DNA of 64,000 nt from CAVOEB01 sp965249645. GTDB lineage: Bacteria; Pseudomonadota; Alphaproteobacteria; UBA828; JAPUJA01. The stretch is from the NCBI GenBank assembly GCA_965249645.1, contig CBDFML010000010.1, positions 310,001-374,000 of the forward strand. The letters are read 5' to 3'. The position numbers were made by a program, and so were the translations under genes. Numbering within the stretch: the first letter of the stretch is position 1; each line of letters opens with the position of its first letter. The notes below the pieces were generated by a model, which was given only the letters and a program-made list of their open reading frames with translations, searched no databases and was not told where the DNA came from. Shown piece after piece: positions 43,495 to 51,265 of the stretch.

Positions 43495-44493
43495 TCAGGC
43501 CGAGAGGCCGGCCGATTCGCGAAAGGCGCGGGCCGCGGCCTTGGCGTCGCGGGCGGCGTCGGGCGAATCGGGCAGGGCCGAGCACCAGGCGTCGATCGCT
43601 GTCTCCGATAGCGGCACCCAGGTACCGAGCCAGCCGTCGAGAACCGCCTTGTTGCCTTCGACCTGGAGCGCAAAATCCGCGAGTGCACTGGTCCAGCGAC
43701 GATGACGATCGCTGTCGGTCAGCTGGGCGTCGATCAGCATGGCCAGCAGCATGTCGTTCTGACGACGGGCGGTTTTGGCAAACTGGCGTAGGCAGGCTTC
43801 ATCGATAGCCAGCTTCGCGACGAGATTGAGCGACGTGAATGCCTCGCCCCAATCGTAGGCCACGAGCTGGCGCTCCATGAGTTCGCGGAAGCCCTGCCAT
43901 GCCTCGTCTTCTTCCCAGATCTTGCGTTCATTCTCGCCGAACCCCTTGCCGGGGCAATGCTTTGCGAGTTCCGCCGTACGGTAGGCGGTGCGATGCAGCC
44001 AGCGCAGCGAATCGCCGTCCTGAAAGATAGCGCAGTTCGATATGGTACTGGCCGGGGCGATGCTGATCAGGTAGGCCGACGACATTTGCACCGTGTGGGT
44101 GAGGTAGCGCCCGGGCGTGTAGAGGCGGGCCAGAACCGCCAGCCACTCGTCGGACAGGCCGGCGTCATGGTCCAGTTGGTCGTACTCGTTGAGCAGGCCG
44201 TCGACATACTGTTCCTGGCCGTCCTGCAGGGTGTTGTAGGTCCGGTAGATCAACTCGTCGGGATCTCGGAATTCGTCCCAATCTTCATGCTTCAAGGGAC
44301 AGCCGTGCATGTTTTCGCGGTACCACTTGTTCATAAAGATGTCGGGATCGAGTTCGAAGGGAGCCTCGGGGTTATCCATCCGGGTATGGAGATTTACCGA
44401 CACGACCTCATATTCGCTCGGCTTGCGCCGCTGGCCCTTGCGGTCGAAATAGCTCCAGGTTTTGAGCTTCTTGGCTTCGGGTGCGTCTGCCAT
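43495..44493 (-). CDS. Diiron monooxygenase hydroxylase beta subunit (TmoE-like)
   Basis: 332 residues. Matches the aromatic/alkene monooxygenase beta chain: LKTWSYFDRKGQRRKPSEYEVVS, RYLTHTVQMSSAYLISIAPAS, LRWLHRTAYRTAELAKHCPGKGFG (shown in part). The beta chain is structural and lacks the diiron ligands. It forms the (alpha-beta-gamma)2 hydroxylase with the products at 45947-47443 and 45211-45483. Last of the four genes behind the riboswitch, 22 bp after the effector gene. Confidence 0.9.
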   Translation of the reverse strand: MADAPEAKKLKTWSYFDRKGQRRKPSEYEVVSVNLHTRMDNPEAPFELDPDIFMNKWYRENMHGCPLKHEDWDEFRDPDELIYRTYNTLQDGQEQYVDGLLNEYDQLDHDAGLSDEWLAVLARLYTPGRYLTHTVQMSSAYLISIAPASTISNCAIFQDGDSLRWLHRTAYRTAELAKHCPGKGFGENERKIWEEDEAWQGFRELMERQLVAYDWGEAFTSLNLVAKLAIDEACLRQFAKTARRQNDMLLAMLIDAQLTDSDRHRRWTSALADFALQVEGNKAVLDGWLGTWVPLSETAIDAWCSALPDSPDAARDAKAAARAFRESAGLSA

Positions 44494-44515
44494 TGGGTCT
44501 CTCCCGCCTCGCGGC

Positions 44516-44827
44516 TTAAAGTTTCTTTTCGAGATAAAAGCGAACCTGGTCGGTGCCGTAGTCGATCTGGCCCGAAAATCCCGAGAGCTTCACCTCGAGT
44601 TCGCGCATTTCGAACGACCGGCCGAGGCATTCGGCGACCGTCTCGCGGCGCAGGATCAGCTCGCCGTCAGCCTGGATTCGCAAATAGGCGATACGGTCGT
44701 CGACGATAATTTCCTTGCCGGGGTTGTCGATCTCGGCGGCTTCGACGACCGCATCGGCAAGCTCGCCCGCCTGCATGACCGGTCCGGTCAGGTTTTTCGA
44801 CCGGGCGGCGTCGGGTTTGTCGTTCAT
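44516..44827 (-). CDS. Monooxygenase effector protein (MmoB/DmpM/TmoD family)
   Basis: 103 residues. Family marks: AGELADAVVEAAEIDNPGKEI and DRIAYLRIQADGELILRRETVAE, followed by FEMRELEVKLSGFSGQID (in part). Such small effectors carry no cofactor and speed O2 activation by binding the hydroxylase near the diiron site. Second-last in the riboswitch-controlled operon. Confidence 0.9.
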   Translation of the reverse strand: MNDKPDAARSKNLTGPVMQAGELADAVVEAAEIDNPGKEIIVDDRIAYLRIQADGELILRRETVAECLGRSFEMRELEVKLSGFSGQIDYGTDQVRFYLEKKL

Positions 44828-44873
44828 GGCGTTGCCTTTCCCTCTATAGTGGTGTCGTCGCGAACGCGAGCGC

Positions 44874-45203
44874 TCAGTCTCCGGGCGTGATCTGCTGGGT
44901 CACATCAATGAACACTTCGTCGTTTTCCACCTTGACCGCAAAATTCACCAGTTGGGCGTCGTCCGGGTTGATCCCCTTGCCGGTGCAGACGTCGAACTCC
45001 CACAAGTGGGCGTTGCAAGTCAGCGTGCGACCGTCGAGTTCACCCTCGATCAGGGGATGTTCCTGGTGCGGACAGCTCGCCGGGATCGCGCGCACCACGC
45101 CGCCCTCGACATGAAGGACGACGATCTCGCTGCCGCCCACGGTGAAGGCTTCCATTTCGCCTTCCCACAGGTCGTCCAGATCGCAGACTTTCTCGAACGC
45201 CAT
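44874..45203 (-). CDS. Rieske ferredoxin of the monooxygenase (TmoC-like)
   Basis: 109 residues from the ATG at 45203. [2Fe-2S] ligands Cys44 and His46 (SCPHQEHPL) and Cys63 and His66 (TCNAHLWEFD). It shuttles electrons from an NADH reductase to the hydroxylase. The start lies 7 bp after the gamma-subunit stop. An NADH reductase (TmoF) is not encoded nearby, so the donor is unknown. Confidence 0.92.
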   Translation of the reverse strand: MAFEKVCDLDDLWEGEMEAFTVGGSEIVVLHVEGGVVRAIPASCPHQEHPLIEGELDGRTLTCNAHLWEFDVCTGKGINPDDAQLVNFAVKVENDEVFIDVTQQITPGD

Positions 45204-45210
45204 GAGCGCG

Positions 45211-45483
45211 CTACTCCGTGTCGCCGTTTTCAACGAGGATCTGGATGCATTCCATCTTGACGAAGCCCGCATCCTTGACCTTGAGATCCCGGGGCAGGGG
45301 GTCTTTCTCGTCTTGCAGGCGAACCCGCAGGACCGCGTCGGCCGGGACCGCCTTGACCAGCTTGCCGGCCGAGTGGTAGGCGGATTTCCGGGCGACCTCG
45401 TCCATGGTGTCTTCGGTGTCGACGAGGACGAGCTTCACGCCGTAGTCGTACTGCATGTTGAAGATCAGCGGAAACTGGGCCAT
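45211..45483 (-). CDS. Monooxygenase hydroxylase gamma subunit (TmoB-like)
   Basis: 90 residues: MAQFPLIFNMQYDYGVKLVLV start, then EVARKSAYHSAGKLVKAV and DAVLRVRLQDEKDPLPRDLK. Size and sequence fit the gamma chain of toluene-type monooxygenases. It is the first gene behind the tandem glycine riboswitch, with AGGGAG about 10 bp before its ATG. Confidence 0.88.
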   Translation of the reverse strand: MAQFPLIFNMQYDYGVKLVLVDTEDTMDEVARKSAYHSAGKLVKAVPADAVLRVRLQDEKDPLPRDLKVKDAGFVKMECIQILVENGDTE

Positions 45484-45594
45484 TTCCCATGTACTCCCTG
45501 TTGATCCCGTGACGCCTCTTGATCGAGTCGTCTCGGGCCGGCGGCGGTTTCTCTCGGTCTCCGTCCGTCTGGCCCGGGGTTGAGCGGAATGCTC

Positions 45595-45639
45595 TGGCCT
45601 CTCGTTTCCATGAGAAAGGCACAGGCCAACCGATCGGTT
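45595..45639 (-). promoter_or_regulatory. Candidate riboswitch expression platform (hairpin and palindrome)
   Basis: After the second aptamer come the perfect palindrome AACCGATCGGTT (45628-45639) and a hairpin with TGGCCT (read from 45628 down) pairing AGGCCA (ending 45595). No U-run follows, so control is more likely by Rho or by translation/processing than by an intrinsic terminator. Confidence 0.35.
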
Positions 45640-45647
45640 CATCCTGC

Positions 45648-45858
45648 GCCCCCTCTGTCTCGGAACCTGAAAGAATGATCGGGCCGCCTGCATCGTGCAA
45701 GACCAAGCCCGACTTACCTCGTCGGTGAGGCGGCGCAAGCCGCCCGCTTTCCAGAGTGTGTTCGCTCTCCACGGTTCGTTTGCCTGAGAGTTTCCGGGGC
45801 AGTTGCTCCTTCGGCGCCGGCGGGATCTAATGAGCCTGCCGGTCTCTCCCATGGGAAC
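45648..45858 (-). ncRNA. Tandem glycine riboswitch
   Basis: Two glycine aptamers in series on the minus strand. Aptamer I reads GGGAGAGACCGGC, then GCCGAAGGAGCAACTGCC and CGGAAACTCTCAGGCAAA, the conserved core. A linker ending GTGGAGAGCGAACA leads to aptamer II: ACTCTGGAAAGCGGGC, CCGACGAGGTAAGTCGGGC, CATTCTTTCAGGTTCCGAGACAGAGGG (in part), with P1 pairing CTCTG with CAGAG. Glycine-binding switches normally activate gcvTHP. Here the next downstream gene is a monooxygenase subunit (45483), while the alpha-subunit gene lies just upstream. That gene order is what is unusual. Confidence 0.9.
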
Positions 45859-45905
45859 GTTGTCGGCTTGGGTTCTCTTCTCCTTGCTTGCGTGCTCTGG
45901 CGGCT

Positions 45906-45935
45906 AGTACAACGCCGTCAGGTACGACGAGTCAA
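45906..45935 (-). promoter_or_regulatory. Candidate promoter of the riboswitch transcript
   Basis: On the minus strand TTGACT (45930-45935) and TGTACT (45906-45911) are 18 bp apart and match sigma-70 at five and four positions. It begins 12 bp after the alpha-subunit stop and would start an RNA about 40 bp before aptamer I. So the gamma, Rieske, effector and beta genes may have a transcript of their own. Confidence 0.5.
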
Positions 45936-45946
45936 TCGCGGCGGCC

Positions 45947-47443
45947 CTACTCGGCCGCTTCCTTCGCGTCGAGATAGGGTTTGATCCACGAATAGTCGTG
46001 CGCGTCTTTTCCGCCCTGGCCGGCGACGCCCATATATTCGAGCACCGCGTCCGGCGTCTGAGGCTGGATCACCCCCTCGACGAAGCGGTCGACCACGGAC
46101 AGGTGGCCCTTGTAGCGGTCCGGCTCCTGCTGAAAGATCCAGCGGTCAACCTCGGTGCCGAAGTGATAGCGCCGGCCCTCGTAATCGAGATAGTAGTCGT
46201 GCAGCGTCCAGGGCTTGCCGGGGATGCCGGTGATCGCCAGTTGGGACATGTTGCACATGATCGGCAGGGTCTCGGGAATGGTGATGTCCTCGCGGCCATT
46301 CACCAGATTGTCGATGATGGTGTCCCACAGGGTGCCGAAGGTGTCGTTCCAGCCGGGGTACTTCTCTTCCATCCAGTCGCGCTCGGCAGGGCCAAGATGC
46401 ACGGCGGAATCCCACCACACGGTGGGCCGCCAGAGCCAGATGCCCAGCGCCTGGCTGTGGTGGAAGTACTCGATATCGTTGAGCAGGATGTCCCAGAACC
46501 AGGGAACCTCGAGCCCGATATCGACGATCTGGCGCTCGAACTGGGTCAGTATCCATTCTTCCATGAATTCCTTGAACGAGCGCTCGCGTTTTTCAAGCGG
46601 CGTGTAGTAATCCATCGGCAGGCCGGTCAGCACCGAGAACTGGCGCCAGGTCCGCCAGAAGGAAATGTCGACCAGCTTCTGGGCCTCTTCCTTCTTGCCG
46701 TTCTTGAGCATCATCTTGACCAGCGGGAAGCCGATCTGGGCGTGGCGCGATTCGTCCGTCTGGATGCTCTGGAGCATGGTGGCGAAAGAATGGTCGCCTT
46801 CCTTCGCCGCGTCGGCGGCAAAGGCGATGAACTGGAGATTGGTAAACGCGGTCTCGAAGGAGATGTTGGTCATGATCGCGCTGGAGACGACGTCGCGCGT
46901 GTGCTCCATGTCGGCGAAGGTGTGCCGCGCGCCGACGACCGCCCAATTGTTCGAATGGCAGCCCTTCTGGGCCCAGTCGAACTGCGGGTTCTTCTTGATG
47001 TGCTCGTAGCCGAACCAGAGCTGGACCTGGGCGTGGCGCATCTCGTCGAGCGAGCCGAAGCTCGACATGTTGCGCATGCCGGGGCCGCGCGAAAAGCGGG
47101 TCATTCGCCCGAAGGTCGAACAGGTGCCGTATTCGATGAACGGGGCGGCGGTATAAAACAGAACCAGGCTGCTCTTCCAGCCGGGATCGGACTGGTCGTA
47201 GAAATTCGAGCGCTCCAGCGCCGCCTTCACAGAGTAGGCGCCCATGTCCTTCTCGTGCTGGGTCTGGACATACTCGCGATAGGAAAGCTTGTAGGGCTCG
47301 TCGTAGGCATCCCAGTCCTCCATCGAGAGGTGGAAGGGATCGCTCATTTCTTCGGGAAAGAACTCCTCTTCCGAGACGTATTTGAGTGTCCAGTTGGTGG
47401 TCCGGGCAATGTCGTACCATTCGGCGCGATCGAGCATAGCCAT
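45947..47443 (-). CDS. Diiron monooxygenase hydroxylase alpha subunit (TmoA-like)
   Basis: 498 residues from the ATG at 47443 (GGGAGGAAG before it). Catalytic chain of a four-component soluble diiron monooxygenase. By direct count the six iron ligands fall at Glu104 (FIEYG), Glu134 and His137 (DEMRHAQ), Glu197 (SFETAF), Glu231 and His234 (DESRHAQ), the same numbers as in toluene-4-monooxygenase, with Thr201 and Gln228 also kept. Pocket positions differ: Ala100, Ile103, Thr107, Glu180, Thr192. That argues for a polar substrate. The alpha gene lies upstream of the riboswitch, behind its own strong promoter. Confidence 0.92.
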   Translation of the reverse strand: MAMLDRAEWYDIARTTNWTLKYVSEEEFFPEEMSDPFHLSMEDWDAYDEPYKLSYREYVQTQHEKDMGAYSVKAALERSNFYDQSDPGWKSSLVLFYTAAPFIEYGTCSTFGRMTRFSRGPGMRNMSSFGSLDEMRHAQVQLWFGYEHIKKNPQFDWAQKGCHSNNWAVVGARHTFADMEHTRDVVSSAIMTNISFETAFTNLQFIAFAADAAKEGDHSFATMLQSIQTDESRHAQIGFPLVKMMLKNGKKEEAQKLVDISFWRTWRQFSVLTGLPMDYYTPLEKRERSFKEFMEEWILTQFERQIVDIGLEVPWFWDILLNDIEYFHHSQALGIWLWRPTVWWDSAVHLGPAERDWMEEKYPGWNDTFGTLWDTIIDNLVNGREDITIPETLPIMCNMSQLAITGIPGKPWTLHDYYLDYEGRRYHFGTEVDRWIFQQEPDRYKGHLSVVDRFVEGVIQPQTPDAVLEYMGVAGQGGKDAHDYSWIKPYLDAKEAAE

Positions 47444-47518
47444 GGGGCGCTTCCTCCCAGAAGCAGGGGTCTCGCCGGTTACGTTCGCCCGGAGTTCGGG
47501 CAACACCGTCCTGTCGGT

Positions 47519-47546
47519 ATTATGGAAAATTCGAGGAGCCTGTCAA
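47519..47546 (-). promoter_or_regulatory. Strong sigma-70 promoter for the alpha subunit gene
   Basis: TTGACA (47541-47546, exact consensus) and CATAAT (47519-47524, five of six) are 16 bp apart on the minus strand. The expected transcript start is near 47512, giving a leader of about 70 bases before the ATG at 47443. It lies 38-61 bp downstream of the fhs stop. Confidence 0.6.
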
Positions 47547-47584
47547 GCAGACCCCTGTAGACGGATTCGGCGCGTTCCGGGCCC

Positions 47585-49291
47585 CTAGAACAAGCCGACG
47601 ATCTTGCCCTCGGGGTCGACGGAAATGCTGTTGGCGGCCGGCACCCTCGGCAAACCGGGCATGGTCATGATCTCGCCGCAGACCGCCACGACGAATTCGG
47701 CGCCGCCCGAAAGCCGCACCTCGCGCACCGGCACCACATGGCCGGTGGGTGCGCCCTTGCGGTTAGGGTCGGTTGAAAAACTGTACTGGGTCTTGGCGAT
47801 GCAAACGGGGTACTGGCCGAAGCCGCCCTTCTGCATGTCGTCGATCTGGTTGCGCGTTTTCTGGTCGGCAGAAATGCCGTCGGCGCGATAGATTTCCTGC
47901 GCGACGGTACGAATCTTGTCCCATAGCGGCATATCGTCGGGATAGAGCGGCGTGAAATTTGCGCCGCCTTTATCGAGCACGCCGACCACGGCCTCGGCAA
48001 GCTCGGTCGTGCCCGCACCGCCCTGGGCCCAATGATCGCATTCGACCGCAGCGACGCCCAACTTGGCGCAGGCCGACTTGACGGCGCCGACCTCGGCCGC
48101 GCTATCGGCGCTGAACTTATTGATTGCGACCACGGCGGGAACCTTGTACTTGGCGATGTTTTCGAGATGGCGGGTCAGGTTCGCGATGCCCGCCTCGACC
48201 GCCTCGACGTTCTCTTCCTTGAGCACGTCCTTGGCGACGCCGCCATGCATTTTGAGCGCCCGGATGGTCGCGACCAGAACGACGCATTCGGGATTAAGCC
48301 CCGCCTTGCGGCATTTGATGTCGAAAAACTTCTCGGCACCAAGATCGGCGCCGAAGCCCGCCTCGGTAATCACATAATCGGCCAGCTTCAGGGCGGTCTT
48401 GGTGGCAAGTACCGTGTTGCAGCCGTGGGCGATGTTGGCGAACGGCCCGCCATGCACGAAGGCAGGATTGTTCTCGAGGGTCTGAACCAAATTGGGCATC
48501 AGCGCGTCCTTGAGCAGGGCCGTCATCGCGCCATCGGCCTGGACCGCGCTGGCCCGGATCGGCTCACGCTCGCGGGTGTAGCCCACGATGATATTGCCGA
48601 GCCGGCGGCGCAGGTCGTCCACGTCCGTGGCAAGGCAGAAGATCGCCATGACTTCAGAGGCGACGGTGATGTCGAAGCCGTCCTCACGCGGGAAGCCGTT
48701 GGCGATGCCGCCCAGGGAATTGACGATCGAGCGCAATGCGCGGTCGTTGATGTCGACGGCGCGTCGCCAGCTTACCCGGCGGGGATCGATGCTCGCCTCG
48801 TTGCCCCAGTAGATGTGGTTGTCGGTCATGGCGGCGAGCAGGTTGTTTGCCGCACCGATGGCGTGGAAGTCGCCGGTGAAGTGGAGGTTGATGTCCTCCA
48901 TCGGCACGACCTGGGCATAGCCGCCGCCGGCAGCACCGCCCTTGATGCCGAAACAGGGGCCGAGGCTGGGCTCGCGCAGGCAGATCAGCGCTTTCTTGCC
49001 GATACGGTTCATTGCCTCGCCGAGGCCCACGGTCGTCGTGGTCTTGCCTTCGCCAGCAGGTGTCGGGGTGATCGCCGTGACGAGGACGAGCCGACCGTCG
49101 GGCTTGTCCTCGAGGCTCTGGATGTAGTCGAAGGAGAGCTTTGCCTTGTAATGGCCGTAGGGATCGAGATGGCTTTCGTCGATTCCGAGCTTTTCCGCCG
49201 CAACCTCGCGGATCGGGCGCATGGTCGCGGCCTGGGCGATCTCGATATCGCTTTTCGGGTTCTTGTGCTGGTCGTGCGCTGGCGTGGCCAT
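47585..49291 (-). CDS. fhs: Formate-tetrahydrofolate ligase
   Basis: 568 residues from the ATG at 49291 (AGGGAGAG upstream); the open frame runs 44 codons further without support. Fhs landmarks: ITPTPAGEGKTTTTVGLGEAM (P-loop), SLGPCFGIKGGAAGGGYAQ, and LTRHLENIAKYKVPAVVAINKF. It makes 10-formyl-THF from formate, THF and ATP. Place between a monooxygenase operon and an ammonium transporter, all on one strand, ties it to C1 metabolism. Confidence 0.95.
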   Translation of the reverse strand: MATPAHDQHKNPKSDIEIAQAATMRPIREVAAEKLGIDESHLDPYGHYKAKLSFDYIQSLEDKPDGRLVLVTAITPTPAGEGKTTTTVGLGEAMNRIGKKALICLREPSLGPCFGIKGGAAGGGYAQVVPMEDINLHFTGDFHAIGAANNLLAAMTDNHIYWGNEASIDPRRVSWRRAVDINDRALRSIVNSLGGIANGFPREDGFDITVASEVMAIFCLATDVDDLRRRLGNIIVGYTREREPIRASAVQADGAMTALLKDALMPNLVQTLENNPAFVHGGPFANIAHGCNTVLATKTALKLADYVITEAGFGADLGAEKFFDIKCRKAGLNPECVVLVATIRALKMHGGVAKDVLKEENVEAVEAGIANLTRHLENIAKYKVPAVVAINKFSADSAAEVGAVKSACAKLGVAAVECDHWAQGGAGTTELAEAVVGVLDKGGANFTPLYPDDMPLWDKIRTVAQEIYRADGISADQKTRNQIDDMQKGGFGQYPVCIAKTQYSFSTDPNRKGAPTGHVVPVREVRLSGGAEFVVAVCGEIMTMPGLPRVPAANSISVDPEGKIVGLF

Positions 49292-49516
49292 TGGTCGGCT
49301 CTCTCCCTGGACGTGGTCTGGCCCTTGATGTCGTCTGGCGCCGTCCGGCTCGGGCCCATAAAAAACGGCCCAGAAGGCCGGATCAAGCCGGCTCAGCCTA
49401 GTCCTCTCGCCGGGTGCAGGCAAGCCATTTGGCCGAGCGTTCAGCCCCGGAGTTGCGGCGAAAAAAACCGGCGGACCCGAAGGCCCGCCGGCGATAGGTA
49501 GAAAGAATTCGAGGAG
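49292..49516 (-). other. Spacer with fhs leader and upstream terminator
   Basis: 225 bp. It holds the intrinsic terminator of the upstream unit at 49461-49493 and then the promoter region of fhs. No second gene is supported here; the 44-codon upstream extension of fhs lies inside it without a ribosome site. Confidence 0.5.
49461..49493 (-). terminator. Intrinsic terminator after the small membrane protein gene
   Basis: On the minus strand a GC-rich stem (GCCGGCGGGCC, TTCG tetraloop, GGTCCGCCGG) is followed by seven Ts. It ends the amt and small-protein transcript 24 bp after the latter's stop, separating it from fhs. Confidence 0.8.
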
Positions 49517-49819
49517 TTAGTGGCCGCCGCGATGGCCCATAGCGCGCTGGACCTCGATGGCTTTCATTTCCTCGTCGGTTGCGACGCGGCCCTTGGCGGT
49601 CGCCATGGCACGTTCCATGCCGACCTCCTTGTAGAGTCTCACCGCTTCCTTGAGCTCTTGGTCTTCTTGCTTGAACTGCCAGATCATCCACCAGATAAAC
49701 CAGACGAAGATGACGATCGCCATGATCCATTCGGAACCGCCCCCATCCATGCCACCGGCACCGGGATGGAACGCTGCAACCTGGGACAGGTCTGCATAGG
49801 ATGTTATTCCAGTCGACAT
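49517..49819 (-). CDS. Small single-helix membrane protein linked to amt
   Basis: 100 residues with one hydrophobic helix (WIMAIVIFVWFIWWMIW, about residues 31-47) between a Gly-rich N-terminal part (HPGAGGMDGGGSE) and a charged coiled tail (FKQEDQELKEAVRLYKEVG). No family recognised. It follows the transporter gene by 27 bp and precedes a terminator, so it is the last gene of that unit. It could be a subunit or regulator of the transporter. Confidence 0.7.
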   Translation of the reverse strand: MSTGITSYADLSQVAAFHPGAGGMDGGGSEWIMAIVIFVWFIWWMIWQFKQEDQELKEAVRLYKEVGMERAMATAKGRVATDEEMKAIEVQRAMGHRGGH

Positions 49820-49846
49820 AGTTCTGTCTCCTTTCCTATCCGAGGC

Positions 49847-51265
49847 CTACTGCTCTTTAGCGTATTCGCGCTCAATGGCTTCGAACTCGCCCTCCGCGAT
49901 CTCGAAGTACGGATAGCCGTCTCCGAGGAAGTGCGTGTCCTGACCAGCGAGCTCTACTTCGCGCGGAACGCGAAGCACGCCAAAGGACTGCAGGATCTTC
50001 GCCCCGATGTAACCCGGCGTGATGCCGAACAGCACGAAGAAGATGACCGCGCCGATCGCCTGGCCGAGAGGATTGATGATCGGGAAGCCATCGGCGTTGT
50101 TGCCGAACCACCCGGGATTGATGTCGCCGGTTGGTGCGGCGGCCGGATAACCCCACAAGATGAAGCCGCAGGTCACCACCGAGAAGACGCCCGCATACGC
50201 GTGCACCGCCACGGCGCCAACCGCATCGTCGATCTTGAAGCGGTTCTGCACGTAATGGTGCATGTGGTAGGCAAATATGCAGCCACAGAAGGCGAGCCCC
50301 ACGCACTGGAGCGGATGATAGGCATCCATACCCGCAGTGTTGGAGACAACGCCCCCGATACAGCCGGACATCACCCAGAAGGGATCGCCCTTGGAGCAGA
50401 AGTACATCGCCATCATGCCTGCCGCCATGGCCATAACGTAGTTCACGGTCATGTTGGAGAGGGTCACCGGCGTGCCATAAATAGTGACGGCGCCGAAGAA
50501 CGGATTCTCCTCGGTTCCCAGCGGCATGAACGGTGCGTGACAGGCCGCCATGAAGCCAAAGAACCCGGTCATGATGATCAGGATGCCGGTGCAGACCATC
50601 CACTTGTTGTGGGGTGGAATGTCCCGGACCTCACCGTTCGGGCCGAATTTACCGATGCGTGGACCGAGCACGATGAGGACGCCGAGGGCGAAGCCGCCGG
50701 AGACCGCGTGCACGAGACCCGCCGCATAGGCGTCGTGGTAGCCCATGAGCTGAACCATCCAGCCGTTCGGTGCCCAGCCCATCGCCGCGCCGACGAGCCA
50801 GACGAAGCCGCCGAAAATGGTGATGAGCACGCACCACGCGCCCAGTCGGATGCGTTCGATGAGCGCTCCCGAGCAGATCGAGCCCGTGGTCCAGGCGAAC
50901 AACACGAACGCCATAAAGAAGACACCGTTCAGATGGCCCCAGAATTCGCCGTCGGCGTCACCGCCGCCACCGAAGTTCGGACCCATCAGGTAGCTCCATG
51001 GGAGCGACCAGGGTGCGTCGATAAAGGGACCGAAAGGTACTTCGGCAAAGGCCCAGTAGGCCCACCAGCCGACAAAGAAGAAACTGAAGGTGATCAACGG
51101 GATCAGCATCAGGTTCTTCGCCAGGGTATGCCCCAGGTTCTTGCGCCGCGACGTGCCCACCTCGTACATGGTGAAGCCGACGTGGATCAGGAACATGATG
51201 ACGACCGTGAGGAAGAAGTACTGCTCGGTCCATATAATTTCAAAAGCTAGAAGTTCGTCGGTCAT
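49847..51265 (-). CDS. Ammonium transporter family protein (Amt/MEP)
   Basis: 472 residues, about eleven membrane helices plus an acidic C-terminal tail. The twin pore histidines appear as AAGLVHAVSGGFALG and AVAVHAYAGVFSV, and the recruiting Asp precedes as HDAYAAGLVH, as in E. coli AmtB. The N-terminal part (FEIIWTEQYFFLTVVIMF) and insertion near residues 85-105 differ from typical Amt, so it may be a divergent subfamily that moves methylammonium or another small amine. It is 2 kb from fhs and near the glx/GS genes, fitting a nitrogen role. Confidence 0.85.
   Translation of the reverse strand: MTDELLAFEIIWTEQYFFLTVVIMFLIHVGFTMYEVGTSRRKNLGHTLAKNLMLIPLITFSFFFVGWWAYWAFAEVPFGPFIDAPWSLPWSYLMGPNFGGGGDADGEFWGHLNGVFFMAFVLFAWTTGSICSGALIERIRLGAWCVLITIFGGFVWLVGAAMGWAPNGWMVQLMGYHDAYAAGLVHAVSGGFALGVLIVLGPRIGKFGPNGEVRDIPPHNKWMVCTGILIIMTGFFGFMAACHAPFMPLGTEENPFFGAVTIYGTPVTLSNMTVNYVMAMAAGMMAMYFCSKGDPFWVMSGCIGGVVSNTAGMDAYHPLQCVGLAFCGCIFAYHMHHYVQNRFKIDDAVGAVAVHAYAGVFSVVTCGFILWGYPAAAPTGDINPGWFGNNADGFPIINPLGQAIGAVIFFVLFGITPGYIGAKILQSFGVLRVPREVELAGQDTHFLGDGYPYFEIAEGEFEAIEREYAKEQ

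Larger units (their letters stand above)
45484..45946 (-). other. 463-bp gap between alpha and gamma subunit genes
   Basis: The gap holds the promoter candidate, the tandem glycine riboswitch and the platform hairpin described above. About 110 bp between the hairpin and the gamma start hold no further recognised element. No protein-coding gene is supported. Confidence 0.85.

Noticed and set aside
45230..45772. 180-codon minus-strand frame through the riboswitch
   Set aside because: It runs out of frame with the gamma subunit gene and through a structured RNA; its Arg/Pro-rich sequence is a shadow.
49520..51250. A 576-codon plus-strand frame opposite the amt gene
   Set aside because: It is antisense to a gene with convincing Amt helices and pore histidines. 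The protein is His/Glu/Asp/Arg-rich with no domain and no ribosome site.
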